In this document: positions 24,010 through 37,647 of the stretch, piece after piece
Layout: the number at the start of each line of letters is the position of its first letter
Position numbering within the stretch: the first letter of the stretch is position 1
Assembly (NCBI GenBank): GCA_033439765.1
Contig: JAULSN010000004.1
Coordinates: 320,001-384,000, forward strand
From: Lasiosphaeria ovina
Lineage: Eukaryota; Ascomycota; Sordariomycetes; Sordariales; Lasiosphaeriaceae
Direction: 5' to 3'
DNA length: 64,000 bases
The notes under the pieces: generated by a model
Databases searched by the model: none
Seen by the model: only the letters and a program-made list of their open reading frames with translations
What the model was told of the DNA's origin: nothing
Program-made: the position numbers and the translations under genes

Positions 24010-24225
24010 GGATTGGGAAGTCGACGTGTCGGCAGGGGAAACGGAGAGGGAGAGGGAGAGAAGACAAAAGCACGGGCTAGTCTCAGCGGTGTCTTGTCTC
24101 TAAGTCTCTGAAATGTACCCAGGTAGTCACTTAATTTTGCCAGGCCCTTTGTTAACACACGAAATTGATGTCGGCCGGACCGATGCCTCATCTATCAAGC
24201 TCCCGGGCGGCATTGACTGTGTGAC
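24010..24225. repeat. Diverged direct duplication, copy A
   Basis: Matches 24672-24915 in order and orientation. Shared blocks include gggaagtcgacgtgtc/gggaagttgacgtgtc, a GGGAGA purine run, TGTCTTGTCTCTAAGTCTCTGAAAT-like sequence, and gatgtcggccggacc followed by a gcccgggcattgact-like end. It lies immediately upstream of the minus-strand ORF at 22943-23878. Confidence 0.75.
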
Positions 24226-24671
24226 CGAGAAACGAAAAAAAAGAGAAGAATGCCAACACGAGCTAAACGGGATGTTCCCAACAAGACACGCCAAAGTTGG
24301 CTGCAACAGAATGACGAGGGATAATTGGCCCAGGGGGGAAAGGGGGGTTGTTTACATACAAACAACAGGGGGATATAGCCCTAACCTAACCTATTATATA
24401 ACTCTAGAATGATAGCGAGACAGGCAGCCCGTATTCAAACCAACATAGATAGTGCTTACTCGGTACGCTCGCAACGGCGGCCAAGCTGTTTTTGGACCAT
24501 GCTCTGCTTTGCGCCTCAGGGCCAATCCAGCTTAGTTTGAGAATACAGCAAGACAGCTCGGCAAATCGTCCCCGTCCGTGTACGCGCCGCCCAACTCCAA
24601 GTGAGGCAGGCAGGCCGACGTCACGGCAAGAGAGAGAGACTTCCATGGATCGATCCATTGGTTGCGGGTCT

Positions 24672-24915
24672 GACTGGGAAGTTGACGTGTCCGCGAGGAC
24701 GAGGGAGAGGGAGAGAGGGAGAGGGAAAAGCAGCATGCACGGGGCTGGGCTCGGTGATGGATGTCTTGTCTCTACGTCTTTGAAATCCAAGGTACTACGT
24801 ACCTAGGTAGGTAGGTACCTTAGGTACCTAGCCACGTAATTTGCCAACCCTTGAACACGAAATCGATGTCGGCCGGACCCATCTTCATCTCCCAAGAGGC
24901 CCGGGCATTGACTAC
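24672..24915. repeat. Diverged direct duplication, copy B
   Basis: Second copy of the segment at 24010-24225. It differs by point changes and by an insertion of about 30 bases made of CCTAGGTAGGTACC-type motifs (about 24791-24832). On the minus strand it contains a protein-like piece, GPADIDFVFKGWQITW, suggesting the duplicated unit was once a 5' coding exon. Confidence 0.75.
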
Positions 24916-25387
24916 ACCAAATAAAACAAAACACGATAGTATGGGCGCTACCGTATATATGCCTTTAAATATGTGTTTCATGATAGCGTACGTATATACA
25001 TCCCTATATGCTCCCTGGACCGAAAAAAAAAAGACACAACGGGAAACGGGTCGTCGTAAATACCTAGGTAGGTATATACGTATATATATCCCCGATCCAT
25101 TCTCCCGTCTGCGATAAGAAAGAGAAAAAAAAAAATAGGGGCGAACCCCCAAGAGAACGGGAAAAGCAACAACACATGCATGACACATAAACCCAGCCAA
25201 CCGACCAACTGAATGAATCCCACCCAGAAATATGCTATGAACCGCCAAACGAAAAACCAAACATGCAAATCCAAACAGACAAATCCAAACAGACATACAC
25301 ATAAAAGGAAACAGTAGTTCTCTCTCTACCCAGGCCTCTGACTCAGACATCCAGCATACCCAACACTAACCCCCAATGAATCGATCA

Positions 25388-25476
25388 ACAAACAGAAAAA
25401 CAAACAGAAGCAGAAACAGAAACAGAAAAACAACCAACAAACAGAAACAGAAACATAAACATAAACATAAACATGA
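25388..25476 (+). repeat. AAACAG/AAACAT low-complexity repeat
   Basis: Tandem hexamers with the pattern AAACAG shift to AAACAT. They lie downstream of the kinase gene that ends at 25723 on the minus strand, probably in or just after its 3' UTR. Confidence 0.8.
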
Positions 25477-25608
25477 ACAATAAAAATGTAATACGTATGA
25501 ATGCATGCATAAAACCCGGTTCTTCTCTTGTCTCCTCTCTTGATTTCCTGAATTCCTCGTCCCTCGCCCACCCCACAAAATAATCCTCCTGGTACTGGGT
25601 ATCGTATG

Positions 25609-25638
25609 ACAGACAGATAGACAGACAGACAGACAGAC
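25609..25638 (+). repeat. Microsatellite (ACAG)n
   Basis: Tandem ACAG units with one interruption. Confidence 0.85.
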
Positions 25639-25722
25639 ACTAAATGGCACCGCGCAAAGGCATGGTATGTATCTATATTATTCGACGAAATGGCCTCGTC
25701 CAATTACTGTTCGCTCGTTTGC

Positions 25723-28700
25723 TCACTTGCCCGAGCCGTCGTCGCCCGGCTTAGGCGCCGCATAAGCGGTCGCAGAGGCCTCGTTCTCCGCCGCGCCGCG
25801 GGCCGGGACGGCAGCGTCCACGGTGACGGAGCCCCGCCGCGGTTTCTTTTGGAGGATCCCGGCTGATTTCGGCTTGTCTGGCACGATCACTATCTGGGCG
25901 GCAGCAGGAGCCCCGGGAGGAGGCGCAGTCTTGGCGGAGCCCGTCGAGTCGCCGCTGAGGTTTCTATGTTTGACCAGCTTCTTGGGCAGCGGGCGTTTTG
26001 TGGCAGCTGCTGTGGGCGATGGGTCTCCGCTGCCTCTGATCGAGGACACGCTCTCGCTCTCAGCCCGGATCGGGGCAATTATTATCTTGGGCACCGCATC
26101 CGAGTTCAGGCTACCGCGAGCCTTTGCGCGGCCATCGTCGTCTCGTATCGGGGCAGGAGGGGATGTCATTGTTCCGTTGGAAACGTAGCTTTCGGGAGGC
26201 GTGGGGAGAGGAAGGGGAACAAGAGGCGCCATAGGCTGTTGCTCGAGGGCTGGGCCGAGGGGTTTCCTATTGCCAAAGTCCCCGAGCACACGGTCGTGAG
26301 GTTGCTGTCCACCTTCTCGTCAGCACCAATAAAACATTCGACATCAGGTTGAACTGACCTGAGCACCTAGGTAGGTATCTAGCTTCTTCTTCAGCACATC
26401 AGACCGGACCGGCTTGGCAAGGTAGTCGTTCATGCCCGCCGCCAGGCACTTCTCGCGGTCGCCCTGGATCGCGGATGCCGTCATGGCGATGACCAGTATT
26501 TTGCGCACCGAGTCCAGGGGGTCGTTCCGGAGCAGCTTGGTCGCCTCGTACCCGTCGAGAACAGGCATCTGCACATCCATGAGGATGATGTGGTAGGGGA
26601 CGCCCTGCCGAGCCTTATCGCGGAGACCTTCGACCGCCTTCAGGCCGTTGTCGTAGTTGTCGACATTCGGGTACCCCAGGCGGTGCATGTACTGCATGGC
26701 GATCTTGGCGTTGATGGCGTTGTCCTCGGCAATGCAAATCCGCAGCTGGTCCTTGGGTATTTGCCTCAGATCCACACCATACGAAGGAGCAGGCTCCCGT
26801 TCGGCAAGTAACCTCTGGGGCTGAGGCTCCGTCGGCGTGTTCTGCGCGTCGCCAGCAACCACCTCTGGCCTGGCCTTCTCAAACGTGACTGTAAACCACG
26901 CTGTAGTTCCGACGCTCTCCTGGCTTTCCAATCGAATTGTACCCTTCATCATCGTCTCGATCAGGGACTTGCAGATGCTGAGGCCGAGCCCGCTCCCGCC
27001 GTATTTCCTAGCCGTGCTCGCGTCGGCCTGGCTGAACGGCTGGAACAGGTTCTCGAGCTGCTGGGCCGAGATTCCTATCCCCGTGTCCTTGACCCAAAAC
27101 GTCAGCGTTGCCTGGTCCTTGGTCTCGGACTCGATCCGCGCTCCGATGGTGATGGAGCCATCCTCGGTGAATTTCAGGCTGTTCCCGATCAGGTTGCCGA
27201 GGACCTGGTGGAGGCGGATGGGGTCGCCATAAATCAACATCGGCGGTAGGTTGATATCCTGGATGATGCGGACATTCTTCTTTGACGTCTTCTCCCGGTT
27301 GCTGTACGACACGGCCCGGACGACTTCTCGTACCATCTCCTCGGGGTTGAAAGCAATAATATAGAGCTTCATCTTGTCGGCCTCCATTCTCGAAAAGTCG
27401 AGGATGTCGTTGATGACGGTCAAGAGCAGGTCGGCCGACACCCTGATGGAATCGGCCATCTCGAGCTGCTCCTTGTTGAGGTTGCTGTCCCTGAGGAGCT
27501 CCGAGTTTCCAATGACGCCGTTCAGCGGGGTGCGCAGCTCGTGCGACACGTTGGCGAGGAAGATGGACTTGGCCTTTGTGGCCTCCTCGGCAAGCTTCAC
27601 GTTCCGGATCGCCTCGGCTTCCGCAATCTTGGCTTTTGACTCGGCCTCGATCGCCTTCGCCAAGGCTCGCTTCTGCAGAGCGACCATGGAGATGTTCTCT
27701 GCCGAGACCTTCTCGACAGCCTTCATGGCCAGGGCGTTTGAGTAGCTGATGCCAATCTGGTTGACGAGGAGCTGGAGAACCGTGACGTTGCGGTCCGTGA
27801 AAGATCCCGGGACTCCTTCCAGGTAGAGAACACCGAGCAGCGGCTTCGCTCCGTGGCAGATGGGGATGGCGATCACGGCCTTGCTGTGCGGATTCTTCCG
27901 CAGCCAGGACTCGCTCACGTTGCCGAACCTCTCGTCGCTGACGAGGTCTCGGAGGAAGACCACCTCGCGGAACCGAGTGCAGTAGAGTATCACGTTCTCG
28001 GCCACGAGGTCGGCCCCGCTGAGGGGAATGCCGGGGATGTGGGCCTCGGCTCCTTTTTCCGGGTCACCGCTCGCGGCGACGCACCAGTCTGTGGTGCCTT
28101 CGTCCTGCACGACGATGGCGGCGAGAGTCGCAGATCCGCTGCATGTCTGGAGGATCACGTCGCACATGGTCTTGAGCAGCTCGTCCACCCTAAGGACCGA
28201 TGATATGACCTGCGAGGACACGAGGATTGCATGCAGATCGATCATATCGAGCGCAGGCAGCCCGGCCCCAGCCTCATGTGGTTGCATCGAGCCTCTCCAG
28301 GCCGACATGCGCTCCCCCCTGAGCGCCGCCAAGGCAGCTTGCGTCGAGTGCTGCGCTTCCTCGACCCCTTCGCCGTCGGTTGTGCGATACTGCACAGTTG
28401 CGGCATCGCCGGCAAAGTCGGTCTGGACCCCGGCGTCCAAGGTTCGGCAGTTTCGGATGGGTCCGTGGAGCAAGAGACTGTGCTCGGCCTCGATACGGTC
28501 GGCGATGCCCGTGGCACCGAACTGGCGGAAGAGACTCACGGCATCTCTGAGCGCAGACCGCGCCGACCGTCTTGCCGCATTCCTGACAAAGACATCTGCC
28601 ATCAGGTAGTTCCCAAGAGCCTCTTCAAATATGAAATTGTGCTCAGACGCGTGGTCCAGCGCCTCCTCGTACTGCCGGATGGCCTTGCCATGGTCGCCAA

Positions 28701-31700
28701 GCATCTCCGACACTTGAGCATCAAGCAGCTTGGACCAGGCTAGGTAGTTGACGTTATTGACAACCTGCCAGTCCTTGATGGTCTTGTTGAGCTCTTCGAC
28801 ATGGCGCACCGTGTCCTTGACCTGGGCCTTGAAGCCTTCTTCTACCGGGCGAGGATCCTTCTGCCGGCGGATAATCAGTCCAGCCAACGACAGGCCGTAA
28901 AACACCGTGGCCAGTCTCGTGTTGCGAGACGACCACAGCAGGGACAGGTTTTCGCTGCAAGCCTTTCCAATCTCAATCGCTCGCTCGTAGTGGCCGTACA
29001 AGAACAGGGGAACGATTTCCATAGTCTCGTAGATTAGCCGAGACCTTCCGCCGTTGTTCGTGTTGGTCGCCAGCCACGCCTTGTACGTCGTCGCATTGTG
29101 CTGCTCGTCGCTCATGACTTCGAGAGGGTGTAACACGCGCGTCTTCCCCTGTAGAGCACGGGAGACCTGTCTGACGGCAATGATGTGCACGCCCCCTCGC
29201 GTGTCCAAGTGCCAATTGGGGATGTCCTCGCAGCCGTACTGGCAGAAAGCTTCGAGGTCGGAGCAATTATCGCTGGCGAAGAATCGGAGTTGGGCAGAGA
29301 GCCCGAAACTCAGAATGGCCGATATCCGGTCTCCGGCAACTGCGGCGTATTCCATTGCCCCCTCGAGCTGGCTGGCAGCAATCCCGAGGGGGTGCTGGAC
29401 ATGTCCCACAAAGTTTGCATATATCATGTAGCTCCTAGCCAACGAGTACGGGTCTCGAAACTTCTCCAGCAACTCTAGGCAGACATTCGCCAGGTCAACC
29501 GCAAAGTGCACCATGTTGAAGCGGGAGAGCGCGATGATGGCCAGCTGCAGAAAGGCCAGTCCCGACTGAGGAAATGCGCCTCGCTCAAAATGCACCTCCA
29601 TCATAAGAAGGGACAGTTGGTAGAACTCGAGCGTGTCGTGCCACCACCCGGCGCTCGTAGTCTCCGCTAACACTGCCCCTAGAGAGGATAGGCCCGGCTC
29701 GCTCGAGCTTGGCGGGTCGAGTAGTTGCTGGCGGCCCATGGTCTGTATCTTGACAGACAGGCGCTCAAATCTCTCATCGCACTTTTCGTACGTGGGTTGC
29801 TCGTCGACTTCCACGTCCAGGGCTGTCAGACATTGCCGGAGCGAGGCCAGCGCCTGCTTTGACTCTCCGCTCTGGGCGAATATCCTCGACTGCAGCACCC
29901 ACGCGGGCGCCCTGTCAAGAGCGGTCCTTGCGCGGTCGAATACCGTCTGGAGCAGTACGTTTGCGGCACTCTGGTGGCCCATGTACAGGTAGCTCTCGGC
30001 GGCACGGAGGTAGAGTCTGATCGTCTCGTCGTACGACACATCCTCGAGACCATCTTCCCACGGGCTCGACTGGAGCAAGGCGACGGCGTTACTATAATAT
30101 TTTGCCGCCGTAGGCCGAGCGCCGCTTTCCGTTGCGACCTCGGCGCATTGGAGCAACAGGTCCCGGTACGGTCTCCGGTGTGCTACTCGTTTCTTGATAA
30201 TGTCCACAGCCTCGCAGATGTGAGAGGCTGTGCTGTCCCTCAGCGCCGGGTCTGCGGAGCAGTGCTTGAGGAGAGTCTGCGCAATGGTAAAGTGCATTGT
30301 CCGGGCGTCGCACTCCTTCAGCGCGGATGCTGCCTGGATATACCTGTCATGAGCAAAGCGAAAACGGTCGTCACGATCGCTGGGGACAATTATGCATGCT
30401 TGGAGCGCTGCTTCGAGCCCAGCGATGGCCTCTTGCGAAGGCGGTGTCGAGGTGGCGGCTTTCTCCTTTCCCGTCAACGGACGCATCCCGTCCGTGTAGG
30501 CGGACTCGGCATCCATCAGCTTGCAAATGAGACCGAACGAAAACGTCTGTCCCAATAGTGCCGCCCAAGCGAGGATCCATCGCGAAGCCGCAGGCAGCTC
30601 GCTGAGGCGGCGGGTAATAAAGGCAGTGTCAAGGACGTCGTAGTTTTGTTCTCCTTGGAACTGATCAAAGAGCTTATCCAAGTCATACTTCCACTGGCCG
30701 ACGAGATAGTCATACCATATGCATTTTTTCCGATGGCCCGCGTTGAGCATTTCTCGCATGTAGAACGGATTGCCCGCCGTCTTGGACTGTATAACCAGAG
30801 CCAGCGGGAGAACCTCTTCCTTGGGCAGCGAAAGCGTTGCCGAGACGTATTGGACTATATCATCCTCGCTCAGGGGCATCAAGGTAATCTTCGTAATGGC
30901 CGGCCCAGCGCCTCTGGGATGTTCCTCAGACTTGGGTGGATTTAAAATCTTCTGCACTTTCTCAGCAGTCGACTCCTCTGGACGGTATGTTATGATGATG
31001 ACCATCTTGAGCCTCGCTCCGATGATCTGGGTGATGAGCTCGAGCGATTCATCATCTGCCGAGTGGAGATCGTCGAGGCAAAAGCATATGAATTTATGGT
31101 GCGTGAACATTCTCAAAACGTCGAGAACCGTGTTCATCAGCCTAATGCTTTTGGTTGAGCTGCCCGCGCGGAGGAAGTCTTGTGAAATCGCAGATGAGCT
31201 CGAGACGCTGCGCACGGTGGGTGTGCCTAATATCTCGGGCGAAGAGCCGCGCCTCTTCAGGGTCGGCCGAGCGGCCTGGGAGTTGGACCCAGAACGTGCC
31301 AGTGGCGCTTCGACGGGACCTAGAAGGAATTCCGGCAGGCCCAAGACCTTGTGCAGGGTGGGCCATATAGGCCGGACATATTGTTTTAACGTCTGGTGGA
31401 AAGGAGTCTCTGTGTTTCTCTCGCCCCATACTTGGCGGAATAGGGAGGATAAAAGCTTCAACAGTGGTCCAAAGGCCGTCCGTCTAGCCGTGTCAAACTT
31501 GGCCGTCGCACAGTAACCTCTCCTGCGCGCATCTGCCAAGACGGACTGGACAAGACAACTCTTCCCTAAACCGCCTGTTCCCTCGATTGCGACGATCTCG
31601 CAATGGCCCTGCCGCCGAAACTTGGCCGAGCCCAGCTGCCGCGACAAACTCGAAGAAGAGTCGGTGGTTGTCGGAGCACTCAACCGTGATACCTCAGCCG

Positions 31701-33411
31701 AGGCGCCGTCGGCAAGACTCCCAGCATCGAAGGCAATGCTAGGGTGGCGTTCCCATGGACGCGGGGGACGGGGACCAGCCGACACTGTTGAGTTGCCGTC
31801 GGACCCAGTTTCTCCCGAGCCATTCAGCGACTCGAGGCCGAGAGATGAAGTAACAATGTTTGTCTTCCACCTTGGTTCCGAAGACACAGTCTGTGCAAAG
31901 GATGCGCTCTGCCTGTTTGTCCCGTCGGCCGAACTTGCGCCATCGCTGGATGCCTCGGTACCTTCGTTGTGCTCATTCGACAAGTTTGAAGCGTCTGAGA
32001 AACGATGTACGCCGCCATTTTGATTCATAGCGTGGTTCTTGGCAACCCTGTCTATGACCTTCAAGAGCTCTGCTCTTTCCTTATCCCGTCCTATCATGGC
32101 TGTCGGCAGCATAAAAAAAGACGAGACATCTCTCGAGGCGATCTGCCACTCCTTGAGAGCCAGCAAGTCGCCACCGCTCAGGAGCTTCTGAACTGTAACT
32201 AGGTCGTATCGAAGACCGCTAGCTGAAAAATACCTATCGCTGACATTTTTGGATGTGCATTTCTGGATGATGCGTCCGACGACATCGGGGATGTCGATCC
32301 GGATGGCCGAGACGCTAGGTATCCGACGGCCGAGGACGCCCTGCACTATGTCCAGTGGCGTCTCTCCCTGGAAAACGGGCTGTTGCGTCAGGAGGATCCA
32401 GAAGACGACGCCGAGCGAGTAGATGTCAGTTCGGGTGTCTGGTTCGGCGGGCATGCGTCCCGTCTGTTCTGGACTGATATACTGCAGCTTGTTTTTGGCA
32501 CCCAATTCCTTGGACAGCGCAGACCAGCCGGTGCTTGTGAGGCCGTGCTCAAACGACCTCAGCCCAGAACCAAAGACAACCAGCTTGACCTTGTTTGATT
32601 CTAGGCTGTAGTGGAATGCATCCCCCCGTATTTCGCCATGGATGATGCCCTGGCCGTGGTGAATCATCTCCAAGCACTGGGAGGCGCCGATGGCGAAGTC
32701 AAGGAAGTTTTGAAGGCTGATGGGAGGGTCCAGTTTGGGGGTCTCGTCCCGGTGGGCTTCCCACCTATCCTTCTCCTTTTTCGCATAATAGAAGGCGGGG
32801 CCTAGGTCGAGGACCCTGAAGATGTGATTTGGGCCAGGATAGTGGTAGATGGTGACAATGATGGCACCCCGATCGCCGGGCAGCGGCGCCAGACGGATGA
32901 GCTCCAGCGGTTTGACAATGTGTTCGCAGTTAGGATCCGCACCAGCGACCAAGCTTTTGGCAATATGGAAAGCCCTCTCTTCGCGGAGCACGTTGTACGA
33001 GAGCTTTGCAACCACCTGCTCCTCCACGACGGGGGCGTCGGCCACTACCGAGTGGGCTGCCGAGGGGGAGGCGGCAGAGCGGTCACTGCCGGCATCGCTG
33101 TGCGCGACCGAGCCTGGCACACGCTGATCTGACGGAGAGGACCGGCCCGGGTGGCCGATGTTGGGCAGCGAGGGCGGGGTCGCGACGAAGTAGGGGGCGG
33201 GGGATGTGGCCAAGGCGGTGCCGGTGCCGGTGCCGGCCGAGGAGAAGGGCGAGACGAACCTGGTGCCGTAGACATGCCAGTTATCGTAAGTCGAGTGGAA
33301 GGGCGCCCTCGAGTCGTCCCAGGCGTAGCCGGCAATTTGGTGCAGGCGCTCGAGGATACGTGCGGGCGAATCGAGCTGCTGGTCGTCGGGCGGGCGCACG
33401 GCGGAATCCAT
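25723..33411 (-). CDS. Giant hybrid histidine kinase with N-terminal pseudokinase and AAA-type ATPase
   Basis: Phosphorelay sensor of the fungal group X (Chk1/Mak2-like) architecture, predicted cytoplasmic. ATG is at 33411; exon 1 runs to 26359, a 54-bp intron spans 26305-26358 (CAG|gtcagt, tgctgac branch, gacag), and exon 2 ends at TAA-type stop 25723; total 2544 aa. Domains: protein-kinase-like, about residues 120-430, with HGEIRGD in place of HRDLK and no DFG, so catalytically dead; Walker A GTGGLGKS at about 612-619 within a large AAA/ORC-like ATPase; long helical middle; GAF about 1725-1890; HisKA SHELRTPLNG with the phospho-His near 1955; HATPase N box (GNLIGNSLKF), DTGIG and GGSGLGLS about 2065-2145; receiver AEDNAIN, phospho-Asp in LMDVQMPVLDG near 2277, Lys in AKPVRSD. 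The 193-residue tail after the receiver is Pro/Ala/Ser-rich and disordered. Signal would pass to a YPD1-type phosphotransfer protein. The function of the ortholog is not inferable from sequence alone. Confidence 0.93.
26305..26358 (-). other. Intron joining receiver domain to disordered tail
   Basis: CAG|GTCAGT donor, tgctgac branch 14-20 bases before the gacag acceptor, 54 bp, phase 0. Without splicing the protein stops nine codons after the receiver lysine region; with it the natural-composition tail (QQPHDRVLGDFGNRKPLG onward) is added. Confidence 0.8.
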
Positions 33412-35652
33412 GGCCGGCGACGTCAGAGGAATCCACAAGCTCAAGGATCACAGGGTCGTCGGGAAGGCGTCGTCGCGAAAGTCATGTTCCGGTCATGATC
33501 CGGGCCGGCGGGAGTCGGATGGTGAAGGGGGGCACGCGGGAGACAGCAGCGGGCGCTCGAGGCAGACCTCCGCTGCATGCGAAACGGCGACACGTTGACA
33601 CTGGGCTCCGAAGCGGCGACGGTGATGTGGTGATGATATTATATGGTGTTGTTGCGTTTGGGTGCCGTACAACTCGAGGTAGGCAAGGTATGCAAAGCTG
33701 CAAGACGAGCTGTCGGGAGTCGACACGTTCGGCAGCCGAATCTGGCTTCTGCTTTGTGTGTCTGGTCGGTAGGCTGGCGACAGTGTGAGTGCGAGCTTAC
33801 CGTTTGTGGTTTCGCGGTCTGATTCGCGCCAAGTCCACACCGGCCCGCTGGAATGCGAATAGTAGCCACTACCTCGTTTTAATCCGCAATGTAGGTACAG
33901 TACCAGGTAGGGAGGTTTCAGGTCGCAGCGTCTACACGTGCCGATGGGCCTGCATCCGAACAATGAGAAAAATGGGAAGGATGGAGACGGGAGGTAAGGT
34001 AGGTTCTGTCGGGATGAAAGATTGCGCTAGTCATCAGGGCAGCTTGCCATAGTACGGATTACCTTACTTACCTACCTCGAATACGGAATAATAATCGTCG
34101 CCCTGTTCGCCCCAGTTGCCTGACCCGAGTTTGTTCGATGGACCCCGAGTTTTGGAGCTGCGTTTCCCTACACTAGAAAGCCTTTTCCACCGTGCCCCGG
34201 GTGCACACGAGGCGTCCCTTACCTCAGTACCTCAGGTTGCCTGACCTGTAAATTGAGACGTATTGACCATGTGGAGACCTCCCACCCGACTGTAGGCTTT
34301 CGGATTTCTCGTCTCAATTTCCTGTTTTCCCATTCCCCAAAGTCCGCTTTTCTTTGCCTCGAGGGATTCCCCCGCTTCGTATCACTATCGACCTCGCCTC
34401 TTTCTAATTCCTGCCTGGCCACTTACTCATGCCTACCAGGGTACGGAGTAAGGTAAGGGTATTTAGTATGAACATCCTCCATATTCCAAGGCCCCCAGAT
34501 ATCCAATGCATCTCGTGCCTTGTGTGCTACTTCTGCCCAAGTCGGATTTCTATCTGTCCACGTGTTTGCATCCCATGCTGCTCTTTTCGTCTCCGCGCCA
34601 GTTCCCTTCAGGGTTGGGTTGAATGAGTCTCGTGGCACCGAGGTGTACCCACTTACAAGGTACCTCGACAGATGTTAACTCGTTGACCATTGCGAATCCG
34701 TGCTTTTCTCCTGCTAGACATTGCCACGGAGGAAATACCATCACGTCTCTAGCATAACCGCGCCGGCTTGGATTTTGCTGGTCTAGGAATATGTTTTATG
34801 CGTGATGTGTTCTCCCGAGAAGGCTCGGCCACGGTTTTGCGTTCTTCAGGTACCCTCCCGACCTCCGATTTTTTCTCCACCCTGGAACGCCGTTGACGTC
34901 ACTCACCCGCGAAATGTCATATTGCATCATTTTTCTTGGTATCTTCAAAGTCGTTTATAAGACGGTAGATGCTTCGGATAGCCTGCCACCCAAAGTCTCA
35001 ATGAGTTGTAAATTCAGACTCAGTCAACCACAAGCACATCTATCAATAGTCGTTTGTTATCTTGGCTATAACTATTTGGTCAATATTCGTGACATAAGCT
35101 CCGAGCGACTCACTTACTCACGAGGTACAAGACCATGATCCTCGAGCCTGCCTTCGTCGGTTAAGTGGGGCTCCCTAACCGACGAGCAAGGAACTGGAGC
35201 AACACAAGAAATCAGCCTGTGCCGCCCCCACCAAACTACAAGTCCGATCCGCACAATAAGGTGCTTAGGTGGGAAAATGTAATGCTTAAACACAGCACCG
35301 TCCCCAAGATCCGACTCCAGGAACTGATCAAGTTCCATTTCTATCGCCCGAAATCAGGCTCTATTCTACTCTATAGAGAGAAGTTGGGCAGGAAAGCCCC
35401 TTCAAAGCCCGTCCTATCAGCAACCATGTGCTGTCAGGAAACCTGCTGGCAACCATCAAAAGTCTCAAATGAAAGAGAACTGCCAATTGTTCCGCTGATA
35501 TTTTCGCCAATCCCAAATGTCTGCTAAATGTAGCAAGTCAAATCAAACGCAATGGCGTAATTTCTGCCAGCTATGCAAACCTAACTACATCCGCCCCAAC
35601 AAACTCCTCACTCTCGAATCGCGTTGCCATGTGGCCAAGGTCGCGCTTCATC
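33412..35652. other. Spacer between two minus-strand genes
   Basis: Holds the promoter and leader of the kinase starting at 33411 and the 3' flank of the mutase that ends at 35653. No convincing gene was seen; small frames at 33.5-34.0, 34.4 and 35.2 kb lack domains. Confidence 0.55.

Positions 35653-37647
<1,995 letters not shown>

Noticed and set aside
24820..25350. 176-codon minus-strand frame ending in the duplicated copy B
   Set aside because: Most of it is low-complexity hydrophobic translation of simple sequence; only the last 30 codons look protein-like and belong to the duplication.
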